64,000 bases of DNA from Luteolibacter ambystomatis (GTDB lineage Bacteria > Verrucomicrobiota > Verrucomicrobiia > Verrucomicrobiales > Akkermansiaceae). Positions 17,337-26,364 of the stretch are shown here, piece by piece. Numbering within the stretch: the stretch's first letter is position 1; each line of letters begins with the position of its first letter. The notes below the pieces were generated by a model. The model saw only the letters and a program-made list of their open reading frames with translations, searched no databases and was not told where the DNA came from. The stretch spans positions 620,001 through 684,000 of the forward strand of contig NZ_CP073100.1 of the NCBI RefSeq assembly GCF_018137965.1. Direction: 5' to 3'. A program made the translations under genes and the position numbers.

Positions 17337-19682
17337 TTACTTCACCAGCGCGTCGCCGACATAGATCCGGTAGTCCTTGATGCGTCCGCCTTCATTTCCG
17401 GAGCCTTGGCGCGGCGTGTAGCGGAAGCCGCCGATGGTGGCGGAGGCGCCCAGATCGATGACAAGCCGGTGGGGCTGGGAGGGTTGAGAGTCCTTCCACT
17501 GGGTGTGCCAGAAGTTGGCGGACTGGCCGTCGATGGCGTTGGTGGCGGAGCCATCCTCGGCTTTCTTTTCCTCACTGTCCGCGTAGGCGATCGTCCACGT
17601 CTGGTGCGAAACCGAATTGCCCGCAGGATCGAGAAGGTCCAGTTCGGCGATGGCCGCGAACTGCTTTCCATCGTGAGCATTTTCGCTCTCGATGCAGAAT
17701 TGCCTGCCGGTGGCCGGGGCGGCGAGCTTCACCTGCTGGGCGTCTCCACCGGGCGCGAAGCTACCGGAATGCACCGGCGTCACGCCATCGAGTGCGAGCT
17801 TGCCATAGGCGGTGGCCTGATTGGCGAAATCGAGTTCGGGGCGGAGCTGGTCGAGGATGGGTTTTTCCAATCCGGAGATCACCGGCTTGGATGGGCCGAG
17901 CAGATCGAGGATCACGATCTCGTTGCCTTCCTTCTTGAGCCACGCTCCGGGCAGGAAGGCGGTTTGGGTCGGTCCGATGTTCCAGAAGCGGGACAGGCAG
18001 TGGCCGTTCACCCAGATCACTCCTTTGCCCCAGGTCGAGAGATCCAGGAAAGTATCAGCGGGCTTTGCCACGGGGAATGTGGCTTTCCAGAACGACGGGC
18101 CTTCCTCCGGACCCTGCTTCCATTTCAGGCTGGCGAGCTGTTTGTCATCCTGCCGCAGCGGGAAGACCTTCCATGAGCCGGGCAGGGGCATGGTGTTGCC
18201 ATTGGCCTCGGCGAGCATCACGCCATCCTGAAGGCCCTTCCGGTCGTGAACTTCCTTGCCGAAGTTCACGTGCCCCATCGCCTCGACCAGAATATCGAGA
18301 CGCCCGGCTTTTTCGCGGGCCGGGAGCTTCACCGAGTAACTGCGGGTGCGGCGGTCCATGAAGCCGACCTTCTTCCCATCGATGAACACCCAGGCGAAGT
18401 CGTGCACCTGCCCGGCCTTCAATGTGATGGCCGGTCCGGCTGGCAACTCGGTCCGGTAGAGGATGCTGCCGTGACCCTGGTCGTAGTTTTCCATCGGCTT
18501 CACGTCGCAGTCCGCGATGGCTTCCGGCAGGTTGTCGAAGACCGGCGCGGTCTGCGTGAAGGTGATTTCGGGAAGCGAGGTCACGGGCAGCGGAGCGGGG
18601 GGCTCGGGAAGTTTTTCGCCCTCGCCGAGGTAGCGGCCCATCAACTCGCGGGTGCGGTTGAACTTGTCGCCGGTCCAGCCTGCTTCGCTGATCGGTGCAT
18701 CGTAGTCATAGCTGTTCGTGTCCGGTTTGAACGGGCGGTCGGTGCCGGGCCACATGCCCGGCGTGGTGCCGCCGTGGGCCATATAGAGGCTGAAGGATGC
18801 CTTCGCCTTCAGCATGCTTTCCAGTTCCTTGATGTAGCGGTCGGTCTCGCCCTTGTGATGCGGGCTGCCCCAGGTATCGAACCAACCGGGATAGTACTCG
18901 CCGCACATCAGCGGTCCCTTCGGTTGGATTTCGCGGAGCTTCTTGAAGGCTCCCTCGGGATCGCGGCCGAAGTTCACCACGTTGAAGAGATCCGCTCGCG
19001 CGCCATTGCGGAGATCGCCGGCGGGATTGCAGGCGAAGAACGGGATGTCGAAGCCCGCGGTGGTGAGCGTCTTTTTCAGATCACCGATGTACTCCGCGTC
19101 CTTGCCGTAGGAGCCGTATTCATTCTCCACCTGGGCCATCAAGATCGGTCCGCCCTTGGTGATCTGGAGCGGGCCGAGCACGCGGCCGACCTCCTGATAC
19201 CAACTGGTCGCCGCCTTCATGAAGTCCGCGTCACGGGTGCGGAGCTGGATCTTGTCATTTTTCAGCAGCCACCACGGCAGGCCGCCCCCATCCCATTCCG
19301 CACAGACATACGGACCGGGCCGGAGCACCACCCACAGGCCTTCCTCCTGGGCAATGCGGCAGAATTCCGCGGCGTCCGCCTGTCCCTCCCAGTTGTATGT
19401 GCCCGGTTCCCATTCGTGATAGTTCCAGAACAGGTAGGCGCACACGGCGTTCATCCCCATCGCCTTCAGGAGTTGCAGACGGTGCCGCCAGTATTCCTTC
19501 GGCACGCGGGCGAAGTGCATCTCACCGGTGCGAATCACGAACGGCTTGCCATCCAGAAGGAAAGCCTCGTCACCGATGGAGAACGTGTGTTTCGCCGCAA
19601 CAGGCGCGGCCTGGATGGTGGAGGTGAACATGCCGGCCGCAAGGACAGCGGGCATCAATCGTTTGAAGAGGGTTGTCGACAT
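17337..19682 (-). CDS. Secreted GH35 beta-galactosidase with C-terminal F5/8C-like domain
   Basis: The product has 781 residues with a signal peptide (to ~residue 26, ...TIQAAPVAA). Residues ~35-345 are a GH35 barrel: RTGEMHFARVPKEYW, the acid/base Glu188 in QVENEYG, and the nucleophile Glu262 in CGEYYPGWFDTWG. Two beta-sandwich regions follow (~390-600), as in family members. The last ~130 residues (SVSHQTWTIAYADSEE, ATIGGFRYTPRQGSG, KDYRIYVGD) look like an F5/8 type C (discoidin-like) carbohydrate-binding domain. It would remove terminal beta-galactose from oligosaccharides in the periplasm or outside the cell. It is a single-gene minus-strand unit, facing the GH110 region, so two galactosidases of opposite anomeric preference lie side by side. 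Confidence 0.92.
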   Translation of the reverse strand: MSTTLFKRLMPAVLAAGMFTSTIQAAPVAAKHTFSIGDEAFLLDGKPFVIRTGEMHFARVPKEYWRHRLQLLKAMGMNAVCAYLFWNYHEWEPGTYNWEGQADAAEFCRIAQEEGLWVVLRPGPYVCAEWDGGGLPWWLLKNDKIQLRTRDADFMKAATSWYQEVGRVLGPLQITKGGPILMAQVENEYGSYGKDAEYIGDLKKTLTTAGFDIPFFACNPAGDLRNGARADLFNVVNFGRDPEGAFKKLREIQPKGPLMCGEYYPGWFDTWGSPHHKGETDRYIKELESMLKAKASFSLYMAHGGTTPGMWPGTDRPFKPDTNSYDYDAPISEAGWTGDKFNRTRELMGRYLGEGEKLPEPPAPLPVTSLPEITFTQTAPVFDNLPEAIADCDVKPMENYDQGHGSILYRTELPAGPAITLKAGQVHDFAWVFIDGKKVGFMDRRTRSYSVKLPAREKAGRLDILVEAMGHVNFGKEVHDRKGLQDGVMLAEANGNTMPLPGSWKVFPLRQDDKQLASLKWKQGPEEGPSFWKATFPVAKPADTFLDLSTWGKGVIWVNGHCLSRFWNIGPTQTAFLPGAWLKKEGNEIVILDLLGPSKPVISGLEKPILDQLRPELDFANQATAYGKLALDGVTPVHSGSFAPGGDAQQVKLAAPATGRQFCIESENAHDGKQFAAIAELDLLDPAGNSVSHQTWTIAYADSEEKKAEDGSATNAIDGQSANFWHTQWKDSQPSQPHRLVIDLGASATIGGFRYTPRQGSGNEGGRIKDYRIYVGDALVK

Positions 19683-19784
19683 GGGAATGCGATCGAAATG
19701 GGTATCGGACCGACGACCGATCCGACTGGAGTTTTACACCATGGAAGGACTCCGCCACGGAACAGAACAAGGTGGCATCGGACA

Positions 19785-19817
19785 AAGAAACAGCCCCGAG
19801 TAAAGAACCCGGGGCTG
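19785..19817 (-). terminator. Probable terminator of the gene ending at 19961
   Basis: Perfect 8-bp arms (cagccccg at 19791-19798 and its complement at 19810-19817) are followed, on the minus strand, by a T-rich run. Confidence 0.6.
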
Positions 19818-19960
19818 CGAAATCGAGCGGAAAAACCGTTCTCCGCGGCTATCCCAAGAGGGGCTTGTATGATCTCGTCACGTCGATTCCCACCGCCTCC
19901 GGGCTATCTATATCCAGTGAGGGTATCGATGGGGCCGTTGGCGCAAATCTCCACAACGGC

Positions 19961-20497
19961 TTATTTCTTTTCGTCGTCTTTCTTCGCCGGATCGACTCCC
20001 AGCGAGAGCGTCTGTGATCCGTTCTTGTAGATTTGGACCGGAGTTCCCTCCTTGCACAGGACACGCCCGTTGAAGGTGAGGTTGCGGTAATCGCTGCGGT
20101 TTCCGGTCTTCACCTCGACCTGCAGGCCGATGCTGTAGTTCACCTGGATGGCATTCTCGGTTTCGACGGTGTTGTACTGGACGCTGAGAATGGTGCCATC
20201 CCCGATGATGCATTCGGAATTGAAGGTGGGTCCGATGCCGGTGATGGAGAGATTGATGTCCCGGTTCTCCCCGACATTGCCGGTGAGATTGATGGAGCGG
20301 TTGTGATCGAAGGCGCTGTCATTCCCTCCTTGCGACCCACCATTATGAGGCCGGAGCGGGCGGACGCTGGGAGGCACAGGTAGTTGCTGAACGGGTTGTC
20401 CAGGTTGCCCGGGGGGCTGAACGATCTGGGGTGCCGGATCGGCGGAAGCCACTGGCAGGATCAGAAGGCAGCACAGGGAAATGAAGGATGCTTTCAT
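19961..20497 (-). CDS. Secreted protein of unknown function
   Basis: The product has 178 residues. A signal peptide (MKASFISLCCLLILPVASA) leads into a Pro/Gln-rich linker (~22-48) and then a beta-strand-rich domain rich in Asn (GNVGENRDINLSITGIG, ENAIQVNYSIGLQVEV). Two cysteines in the mature part (ECIIGDG and VLCKEG) could form a disulfide. The C-terminus is charged (DPAKKDDEKK). I do not recognise the family. It is a single-gene unit with a terminator at 19785-19817. Confidence 0.7.
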   Translation of the reverse strand: MKASFISLCCLLILPVASADPAPQIVQPPGQPGQPVQQLPVPPSVRPLRPHNGGSQGGNDSAFDHNRSINLTGNVGENRDINLSITGIGPTFNSECIIGDGTILSVQYNTVETENAIQVNYSIGLQVEVKTGNRSDYRNLTFNGRVLCKEGTPVQIYKNGSQTLSLGVDPAKKDDEKK

Positions 20498-20611
20498 GGC
20501 GGAGATCAGACGTGATCACCCGGCACGATATTCATGAAGTTCATCGGCGCTCCTTCGTCCTTTGATCCTGCTGGCGCTTCCCACCGGGCTCTCTAGGCTG
20601 TCGCTCGTCCC

Positions 20612-21238
20612 ATGAAGACCGTCATCGTCTGTTTCACCACCCGCAACCGCGGTCTGCCCCACTTGGAGAGGCTGGAGCGCAGCAATCCGGGGAAGGAGAT
20701 CATGGTGATGTACGGACGCGATGCAAAACCCGGTTTGGATCTCTATCGGGCGTGGAGCAACAGCGACATGCTGATCCGCGACTGGTGGCTGGAGACAGGA
20801 CAGACCATGGAATTCGACCGGGCCGTCATGCTCGAGTGGGACGTGGTGTGTGATGCGGATGTGGACGGGGTGTTTCCTGCCGAGGCTGACTTGGTTGCCA
20901 AGGAGGTGGTCTATCCCGGCCAGCCCTGGACCTGGTGGCGCTACCGTTGGAAGCTGTCCTCCCGCTTCCGCAAGGTTCGCTGCGGGATCATCCCACTGGC
21001 CGTGATAGCTGTCAGTCGCCGCTGTCTTGAGGCGGTTTTCTCAGATTCCGAGGTTCTGAAACTGTATGAGAAGTATATCTTCTCCGAACTGCGGTTTCCC
21101 ACGGCCGCCCGGGCCTGTGGGTTCGAACCCACGCCCTGTCCCGCCCTCGAGCATGTCTTTTGGGACAAGACGGACGGGGATGGTTCGCTACCGGGCATCT
21201 GGCATCCGGTGAAAAGCCCGGTTCCAGCGGTTTCTTGA
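20612..21238 (+). CDS. Hypothetical cytosolic protein, possibly glycosyltransferase-like
   Basis: The product has 208 residues and no signal peptide. The N-terminus (MKTVIVCFTTRNRGLPHLERL) is a beta-strand followed by a helix, as in GT-A folds. Residues ~75-90 contain VMLEWDVVCDADVDG, a DxD-like acidic cluster after a hydrophobic strand, and the end has EHVFWDKTDG and IWHPVK, reminiscent of small glycosyltransferases. These are impressions only, and the protein is shorter than most such enzymes. It is monocistronic; the 253 bp that follow hold no other gene I can support. Confidence 0.6.
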   Translation: MKTVIVCFTTRNRGLPHLERLERSNPGKEIMVMYGRDAKPGLDLYRAWSNSDMLIRDWWLETGQTMEFDRAVMLEWDVVCDADVDGVFPAEADLVAKEVVYPGQPWTWWRYRWKLSSRFRKVRCGIIPLAVIAVSRRCLEAVFSDSEVLKLYEKYIFSELRFPTAARACGFEPTPCPALEHVFWDKTDGDGSLPGIWHPVKSPVPAVS

Positions 21239-21491
21239 CCGCGTGGGGGCATTGGCAGGCAACTCCAGGTGGAAAAGAGAGAGCCGTATCCCTTGATTCA
21301 TGGGGGTTTGAGAGAATGTTGGGGAATTTCTGGTGACAAGGCGGCGAATTTTGGTTCAATCCGCCCGTTCTTTTTTGACCCGGTCAGGTCCCTCTTTTTG
21401 TCCCCGTGTTTGCAGGCAGACGTTCTTTCCTGCCGCTCTATCAGGTCCGTCCTCTCATTGCGGTGCCTGAAACCAAGGAACCTGACTTATT

Positions 21492-22757
21492 ATGTACCTC
21501 CATAACTCCTCCATTTCCACCTCTCCGCTCGTCCAGGACGCGGGTGCCGCAGGGTCCCATACCCGCAGTGGCCGCCGTCCGGTGATGTTGGTCGCGCTCG
21601 GCATCCATGATCCCGCCCTGCTGGACGGCATCACGGACTGGGCCCGCGGCAACGAGTGGGATGTCGATCTCTCTTGTGTCCGCCACGGGCAACTGCCGCC
21701 TCCATCCGGATTCGATGGCGTGCTGGCCACCGTGAACAACCAGAAGGTGGCCAACTGGCTTTCCCGTCTGGAGTGTCCGGTGGTGCGGATGCTGGATGCT
21801 TCCTTTCCGAAGCTCGCCCGCGCCACGGCCTCCTTCCCCATCGTGAACTATGATGCCGAAGGAGCGGGCCGTCTGGGTGCCGAGCATCTCTTGACCGTGG
21901 GTCGCCCGACCTTCGTTTTCTGCCGGCTTTCCTCCGGAGCGGATTCTCTCGCGACCAAGCGCGGCTTCGTCCGGGCGATCCGTGAGTCCGGACGTGAACC
22001 GGTGGTGCTCGATTTCATGAAGGACCATCCGGAGCTTTCCCGGAACCACGCCACCCCGCGCGACCTGTGCCGCGAGTGGATGATCTCGAAGCTCCAGGCG
22101 CTGCCGATGCCGGTGGCGATCATGGCGGACGACGATCGCTGCGCCTTGGATCTCGTGGCCGCGGCACGCAGCATCGGACTGAGCGTGCCGGGGGATCTCG
22201 CGATTCTCGGCAGCCAGAACCAACGCCATCTTCTCAGCGTCTCTCCGGTGGAGATTTCGTCGGTGGATGTGAATCTCCGTGAAGTGGGGCGTGCCGCCGC
22301 AGGCTTGTTGGCGGATCTTGTGGGCGTAAGCCGGAAGAAGCCGTCCCGCCCGCTGCTGGTGGCACCGGTGCAGGTGGATGCACGCGCTTCCACCTCGCTT
22401 TACATCGGGCCGCATCGCGGTGTGCGCCGCGCGATGAGCTTCATCCGCGAGAATTTCGCCGAGCCGCTCACCGTGGCGGATGTGGCGAAGCAGGCCGGAC
22501 TCACTCCGCGCGGCCTCCAGAAGGCGCTGCTGCAGGAAGCCGGGCTCACGCTGGTGAAGGAGATCACCCGCCTGCGTCTGGAAGCCGCCATGCGGCTGCT
22601 CGGCGAGACCACCTGCAATCTCAATGAGATCGCGGAACGCACCGGCCTAGGCGATGCGAAGAATCTTTGCCGCCTCTTCCAGCGCTACCACGGCGTGACC
22701 CCGCGCAAGTGGCGCGATGGCAAGCGCCAGAGCCTCGAAAGCATGGCTGCGTCCTGA
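21492..22757 (+). CDS. XylR-type transcription regulator (LacI-like sensor plus AraC DNA-binding domain)
   Basis: The product has 421 residues. Residues ~30-290 form a periplasmic-binding-protein-like sugar sensor (VMLVALGIHDPALLDGI, NYDAEGAGRLGAEHLL, IMADDDRCALDLVAAARSIG, VPGDLAILGS, SSVDVNLREVGRAAAGLL). Residues ~318-412 are an AraC/XylS double helix-turn-helix (FAEPLTVADVAKQAGL, RLLGETTCNLNEIAERTGL, RYHGVTPRKWR). This arrangement is that of xylose-responsive XylR and its many verrucomicrobial relatives, which activate sugar-utilisation genes on binding a sugar. No catabolic operon is adjacent in the same direction, so its target is unknown. Confidence 0.88.
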   Translation: MYLHNSSISTSPLVQDAGAAGSHTRSGRRPVMLVALGIHDPALLDGITDWARGNEWDVDLSCVRHGQLPPPSGFDGVLATVNNQKVANWLSRLECPVVRMLDASFPKLARATASFPIVNYDAEGAGRLGAEHLLTVGRPTFVFCRLSSGADSLATKRGFVRAIRESGREPVVLDFMKDHPELSRNHATPRDLCREWMISKLQALPMPVAIMADDDRCALDLVAAARSIGLSVPGDLAILGSQNQRHLLSVSPVEISSVDVNLREVGRAAAGLLADLVGVSRKKPSRPLLVAPVQVDARASTSLYIGPHRGVRRAMSFIRENFAEPLTVADVAKQAGLTPRGLQKALLQEAGLTLVKEITRLRLEAAMRLLGETTCNLNEIAERTGLGDAKNLCRLFQRYHGVTPRKWRDGKRQSLESMAAS

Positions 22758-22836
22758 GAGCGTTCCCGGATTTTATTCCATGGCAACCGCGGCCGCGTTG
22801 GAAACAACGCGGCCGTTTCCTTCTCCAGTGGAAGGC

Positions 22837-24195
22837 TCAAAGTGTCCTCGATGCTGCGAGCCGGATGAACATCCGCCCGTTTACGGCGCTCGCCTTTGGA
22901 ATGGCGACGCTGACGTAATCCACCGTCGTGCGGACCACCGTGACGGGACCGGATCCGGAAATGTTATCCGGAATGATGATGTCGTTCCACTGGCTGAGAT
23001 CCGTGCTCCACTGGGTCTTCAGGATGGTCGGATGGAGGGAATTGTACTTGGCATCGTCCGTCCGGACGAAGTGGAAGATGAAGTTGTCGGCGTCCGTCGT
23101 GAGAGTGGGAGCGGAATTTCCGGAGCGAGCCAAAGGATTCCCACCAAGAATGAATTCCATGAGATTCGAAAAACCGTCGTGATCCGGATCCTGATCGAGG
23201 GCCAGATTGGCGAGGGTCAGGCCTTTTCCGTAAGCCCAATACCAGTAGCTGTCGTCGGGGCGCATGACGGTAACCTGCCTGCCGTTCGCACCGCCGTGAT
23301 ATTCCACGATATAGGTCAATTGCGCACCCAGCATACCGCTGACGGTGCCGGTGTATTCCGCAATAACCACCGGGGTGGCGGAAACCGCCGATTCACTGAT
23401 ATTGAGAGTTGCGAACCGACCGGTGGAGTCGCTGAAGGCGAGGTTGCCATTCACCATGAGCTTGTTGTTCCCGGTGGCGGTTAGTTGACCTGTGATCGTG
23501 GTATTTCCCAGGGTCGAGGTCGGGGAAGGTCTTCCAGTGCTCAAGGTTCCAATGCCGTCCACGCCGGGGTAGATGTTGCCGGCGATATTTACGGCGCGGT
23601 TGATGCTACCGGTGCCGGATAGGGTGCCAGCCATACCCACGGTTACGGCCACACCGTTGGGGAGGGTGCCCAGCACATTGAGGGTGCCTTGGTTGACGGT
23701 GAGGGATCCGCTGTAACTACCGGTGGTCAATGTGAGGGGATGGGATCCGTTTTTCATCAATGCCGCATTGGCTCCACTGGCGCTGAGGACGCCGCCGAGA
23801 GTGATCGGACCGCTGGCGGCATCGATGATGCTGGCGCCGCTGATGCTCAAAGGAAGGCTGATCGTCTGCAGGCTCGCACTGTTGTTCGTGACGTTTCCGG
23901 TGAGGCTCAATCCGTTTCCGGTGATGACGAAGGGACCGGCTCCCGCATTGAACTGCAGTCCGCCTGAGACGGCACCTGCGCTGAAAAGGTCATTGGAGGA
24001 GGCAAGCTGCGAGGTGCCTCCGAATTGGATTAGGGTCGAGGCTGTGGGAAGCGTGTTGGCGTCCCAGTTCGCCGCGGTGGACCATTTGCCGTCGGCTCCT
24101 TCGCCATCCCAGGCATTCCCTGCACCCGCCGGGCAGGAAAGGAGTCCGGGCATTCCCAAGATCAGGACGAGTCGCAGCATGGAGGAGGGAACCAT
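22837..24195 (-). CDS. Secreted beta-strand-rich protein (autotransporter-associated repeat type)
   Basis: About 452 residues. The ATG at 24195 is preferred because a GGAG lies 11 bases upstream and a signal-like segment follows (MLRLVLILGMPGLLSCPAGA); other in-frame ATGs are at 24222 and 24180. After NAWDGEGADGKWSTAANW, a motif common at the start of such proteins, residues ~35-270 are Thr/Gly/Ser-rich repeats (SGSLTVNQGTLNVLG, GNTTITGQLTATG) like autotransporter-associated beta strands. Residues ~300-345 contain a 'DPDHDGFSNLMEFILGGNP' segment, a calcium-binding-like element typical of PVC C-terminal regions. No autotransporter barrel follows. Surface or secreted structural role inferred. 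Confidence 0.8.
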   Translation of the reverse strand: MVPSSMLRLVLILGMPGLLSCPAGAGNAWDGEGADGKWSTAANWDANTLPTASTLIQFGGTSQLASSNDLFSAGAVSGGLQFNAGAGPFVITGNGLSLTGNVTNNSASLQTISLPLSISGASIIDAASGPITLGGVLSASGANAALMKNGSHPLTLTTGSYSGSLTVNQGTLNVLGTLPNGVAVTVGMAGTLSGTGSINRAVNIAGNIYPGVDGIGTLSTGRPSPTSTLGNTTITGQLTATGNNKLMVNGNLAFSDSTGRFATLNISESAVSATPVVIAEYTGTVSGMLGAQLTYIVEYHGGANGRQVTVMRPDDSYWYWAYGKGLTLANLALDQDPDHDGFSNLMEFILGGNPLARSGNSAPTLTTDADNFIFHFVRTDDAKYNSLHPTILKTQWSTDLSQWNDIIIPDNISGSGPVTVVRTTVDYVSVAIPKASAVNGRMFIRLAASRTL

Positions 24196-24264
24196 GGAAT
24201 GATCATCTCCGGGTTTGCCCATGAAACAACCTCGGAGATGTGTCGGTTCCGGCCGTGGAGACGC

Positions 24265-24292
24265 AAAAGCCGGGCCGATCGGCCCGGCTTTT
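24265..24292. terminator. Perfect bidirectional terminator
   Basis: aaaagccgggcc (24265-24276) and its exact complement (24281-24292) flank a four-base gatc loop, with a T-run on either strand. It lies between two leftward genes and probably ends the AraC-regulator transcript. Confidence 0.9.
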
Positions 24293-24324
24293 GATGAGGT
24301 GGATTCCTTCCAGCCCCTGGTCTT

Positions 24325-25197
24325 TCACTTCACCTTCACCTCGCGGCGGTTGGCGAAGTCGGACGGGCTGACGCCCAACGTGCGCTTGAAGACGCGGGAG
24401 AAATGGAACGGGTCCATGCCGAGGTCGCTGGCCACCTCACGGACGATGCGGCGGCCGCTGTCCAGCAAATCGGCGGCGTGGGTCATCTTGCGATGCAGCA
24501 GGTAGCGGTAGGGGGACTCGCGGGCGTGACGGGCGAAGAGGCGGGCAAGATACGCGGGGTCCACATGGCAGGCCGTGGCCACTTCCTCGGCGGTATTGAG
24601 CGTGAAATAGTGCGCGTCGATGTAGTCCCGGCAGCGCAGGTAGGTCTGGTAGGATTGGGTTTGACCAGGAGCGGCAATGCGGTGATCGGTCAGTTCCAGC
24701 AGCAGGCTTTCCAACTGCAGCACGGCGATCCGAGTCTGGTTCGTGCTGGGGGTGCTGCCGGCATCGATCAGGCGGGAAAGAGCGGATTCGATGCGTGCCG
24801 GATCTCCGGCCTCAAGGATGGCTCCCGGGGCAATGCCGCACGATTCCAGCAACGCCAATGCGCCGTGTCCCGAGAAGTCGATGAAGTACTTTGAAAGCGG
24901 CCGCTTGCGCTCCGTGGTGATGAGGTGGGAGCAACCGGGGCCGTAGGTGAAGGCGATGCCGCGGCGCAGCTCATGTTTGTTTCCACCGGTGGTGACCTCG
25001 CCATAGCCGTCTGCCACGAACTCGAGGCAGCAGTATGGGAAATCCTCACGGGACACACGGTAGTCCGGCGCGCATTGCTCCCACCCGCCACAGACCACCG
25101 CGAGGGGCGCGTCCGGATGGGGATTCAAGTCCAGATAGAACCGGCGCGCCTCCGTCACCTGGGTGGAGACGAATGATGGGGTTTCGGGATTGGTCAT
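24325..25197 (-). CDS. AraC-family transcription regulator divergent from the sugar cluster
   Basis: The product has 290 residues. The ATG at 25197 (MTNPETPSF) is preferred to an upstream start that adds 24 unlikely residues. Residues ~1-170 resemble the cupin-like sensor of AraC proteins (CCLEFVADGYGEVTTGG, LRRGIAFTYGPGCSHLI). Residues ~195-285 hold two helix-turn-helix motifs (TAEEVATACHVDPAYLARLF and REVASDLGMDPFHFSRVFKR, then GVSPSDFANRR). It is divergently transcribed from the aldo/keto reductase across 148 bp, the usual layout for the regulator of that operon. The effector is probably the sugar or an intermediate; this is inferred from position. Confidence 0.88.
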   Translation of the reverse strand: MTNPETPSFVSTQVTEARRFYLDLNPHPDAPLAVVCGGWEQCAPDYRVSREDFPYCCLEFVADGYGEVTTGGNKHELRRGIAFTYGPGCSHLITTERKRPLSKYFIDFSGHGALALLESCGIAPGAILEAGDPARIESALSRLIDAGSTPSTNQTRIAVLQLESLLLELTDHRIAAPGQTQSYQTYLRCRDYIDAHYFTLNTAEEVATACHVDPAYLARLFARHARESPYRYLLHRKMTHAADLLDSGRRIVREVASDLGMDPFHFSRVFKRTLGVSPSDFANRREVKVK

Positions 25198-25345
25198 AGT
25201 AACATGCAGTGTGATGAGATGGTCAAAAATCGTCATCCATGTGTCAGAAAGTGCTATGGCGGAAATCAAGGGTCTCCGCTAATTTCAAACCATCTTTCCA
25301 CCACGGGAGTCGATTGGCTCCTGTCTTATTGAGTCTTAAAGAGCC
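25198..25345. promoter_or_regulatory. Divergent control region between AraC regulator and the L-galactose-type operon
   Basis: 148 bp with no gene. A 12-bp half site at 25218-25229 (gatggtcaaaaa) is matched at about 9 of 12 positions by the reverse complement of 25283-25294. Paired, spaced sites are typical for AraC proteins. No convincing -35/-10 pair was found. The assignment as operators is a guess from symmetry and position. Confidence 0.3.
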
Positions 25346-26332
25346 ATGGAATATCGTCAGTTGGGTCAAACGGGCATGGAAGTCTCCGTTCTTGGGTTTG
25401 GAGCTTCCTCTTTGGGGTCGGTTTTTCGTGAGGTCAGTGTGGAGGATTGCGTCTCCACTGTCCATGCGGCGCTCGCGGGAGGGATCAATTTTATCGATGT
25501 CTCGCCCTCCTATGGCCAGTCCTTGGCGGAGGTCCGGCTGGGTCGGGCGTTGGAAGGGGTCCCCCGGGGGGACTACTATCTGGCGACCAAGATTGGCAGC
25601 TACAGCGAGGCGCGGGGGGACTACGATTTTTCGCGGGCGAGCACGGAACGCAGCGTGGAGCACAGCATGATCCGGCTGGGGGTGGATCACATCGACCTTA
25701 TCCAATGCCATGACATCGAGTTCGCCGATCACGACCAGATCGTCAACGAAACGCTTCCGACGCTGCTTGATCTGAAGGAACAGGGGCTGGTCCGCCACAT
25801 CGGCATCACCGGTCTGCCGCTGGGAATTTTCCGGTCGATTCTGGACCGGGTGCCGGACGGCTTGGTCGAAACCATCCTGTCCTTCTGCCACTACGAACTG
25901 AACGATACCTCGCTCGGCGACCTGTTGCCATACTTCAAGGAACGTGGTGTGGGTGTCATCAATGCTTCTCCCACGGGCATGGGATTGCTGACCCGCCGCG
26001 GGGCGCCGTCCTGGCATCCCTCCACGCCGGAAATCCAGGCGGGATGCCGCAAAGCGGTGGAGCATTGCGATTCGAAGGGGGTGGATATTGTGAAACTCGC
26101 CGTCCAATTCTGCTGCATCAATCCGGACATCGCGTCCACGCTGGTGGGTACGGCGAGTCCGAAAAATATCCGCGACAACATCGCCTACGCGGAGGAACCG
26201 ATCGACGAACCACTGCTCGCCGAGGTCATGGAGATTCTGGAGCCGATCCGGAATTTCACCTTCACCCGCGGACTGCCACAGCATCGCGATCCGGCGGAGG
26301 TATTGCGTCCGCTGCTGGCGGCGCGTGCGTAA
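25346..26332 (+). CDS. Aldo/keto reductase, L-galactose dehydrogenase type
   Basis: The product has 328 residues. The NAD(P)-dependent AKR tetrad is complete: Asp51, Tyr56, Lys82, His122. Long stretches agree, from memory, with plant L-galactose dehydrogenase: LGFGASSLGSVF, QCHDIEFADHDQIV, GITGLPLGIFRSILDRVP and SASP-like NASPTGMGLL. That subfamily oxidises L-galactose (some members L-fucose) at C1 to the lactone. It is the first gene of a rightward operon; 32 bp separate it from uxaA. In this setting it most simply feeds L-galactonate to the genes that follow. L-fucose is less likely as the intended substrate, because fuconate dehydratase and its downstream enzymes are not present. Confidence 0.88.
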   Translation: MEYRQLGQTGMEVSVLGFGASSLGSVFREVSVEDCVSTVHAALAGGINFIDVSPSYGQSLAEVRLGRALEGVPRGDYYLATKIGSYSEARGDYDFSRASTERSVEHSMIRLGVDHIDLIQCHDIEFADHDQIVNETLPTLLDLKEQGLVRHIGITGLPLGIFRSILDRVPDGLVETILSFCHYELNDTSLGDLLPYFKERGVGVINASPTGMGLLTRRGAPSWHPSTPEIQAGCRKAVEHCDSKGVDIVKLAVQFCCINPDIASTLVGTASPKNIRDNIAYAEEPIDEPLLAEVMEILEPIRNFTFTRGLPQHRDPAEVLRPLLAARA

Positions 26333-26364
26333 GGTGCGGATGATGTCTATCGTGTGATCCAACG

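Noticed and set aside
18246..20030. + strand frame of about 594 codons opposite the GH35 gene
   Set aside because: The GH35 catalytic motifs on the minus strand settle the coding strand.
25327..25345. A ttggct...taaaga pair read as a sigma70 promoter for the sugar operon
   Set aside because: The -10 would sit three bases before the ATG, so transcription would start inside the gene.
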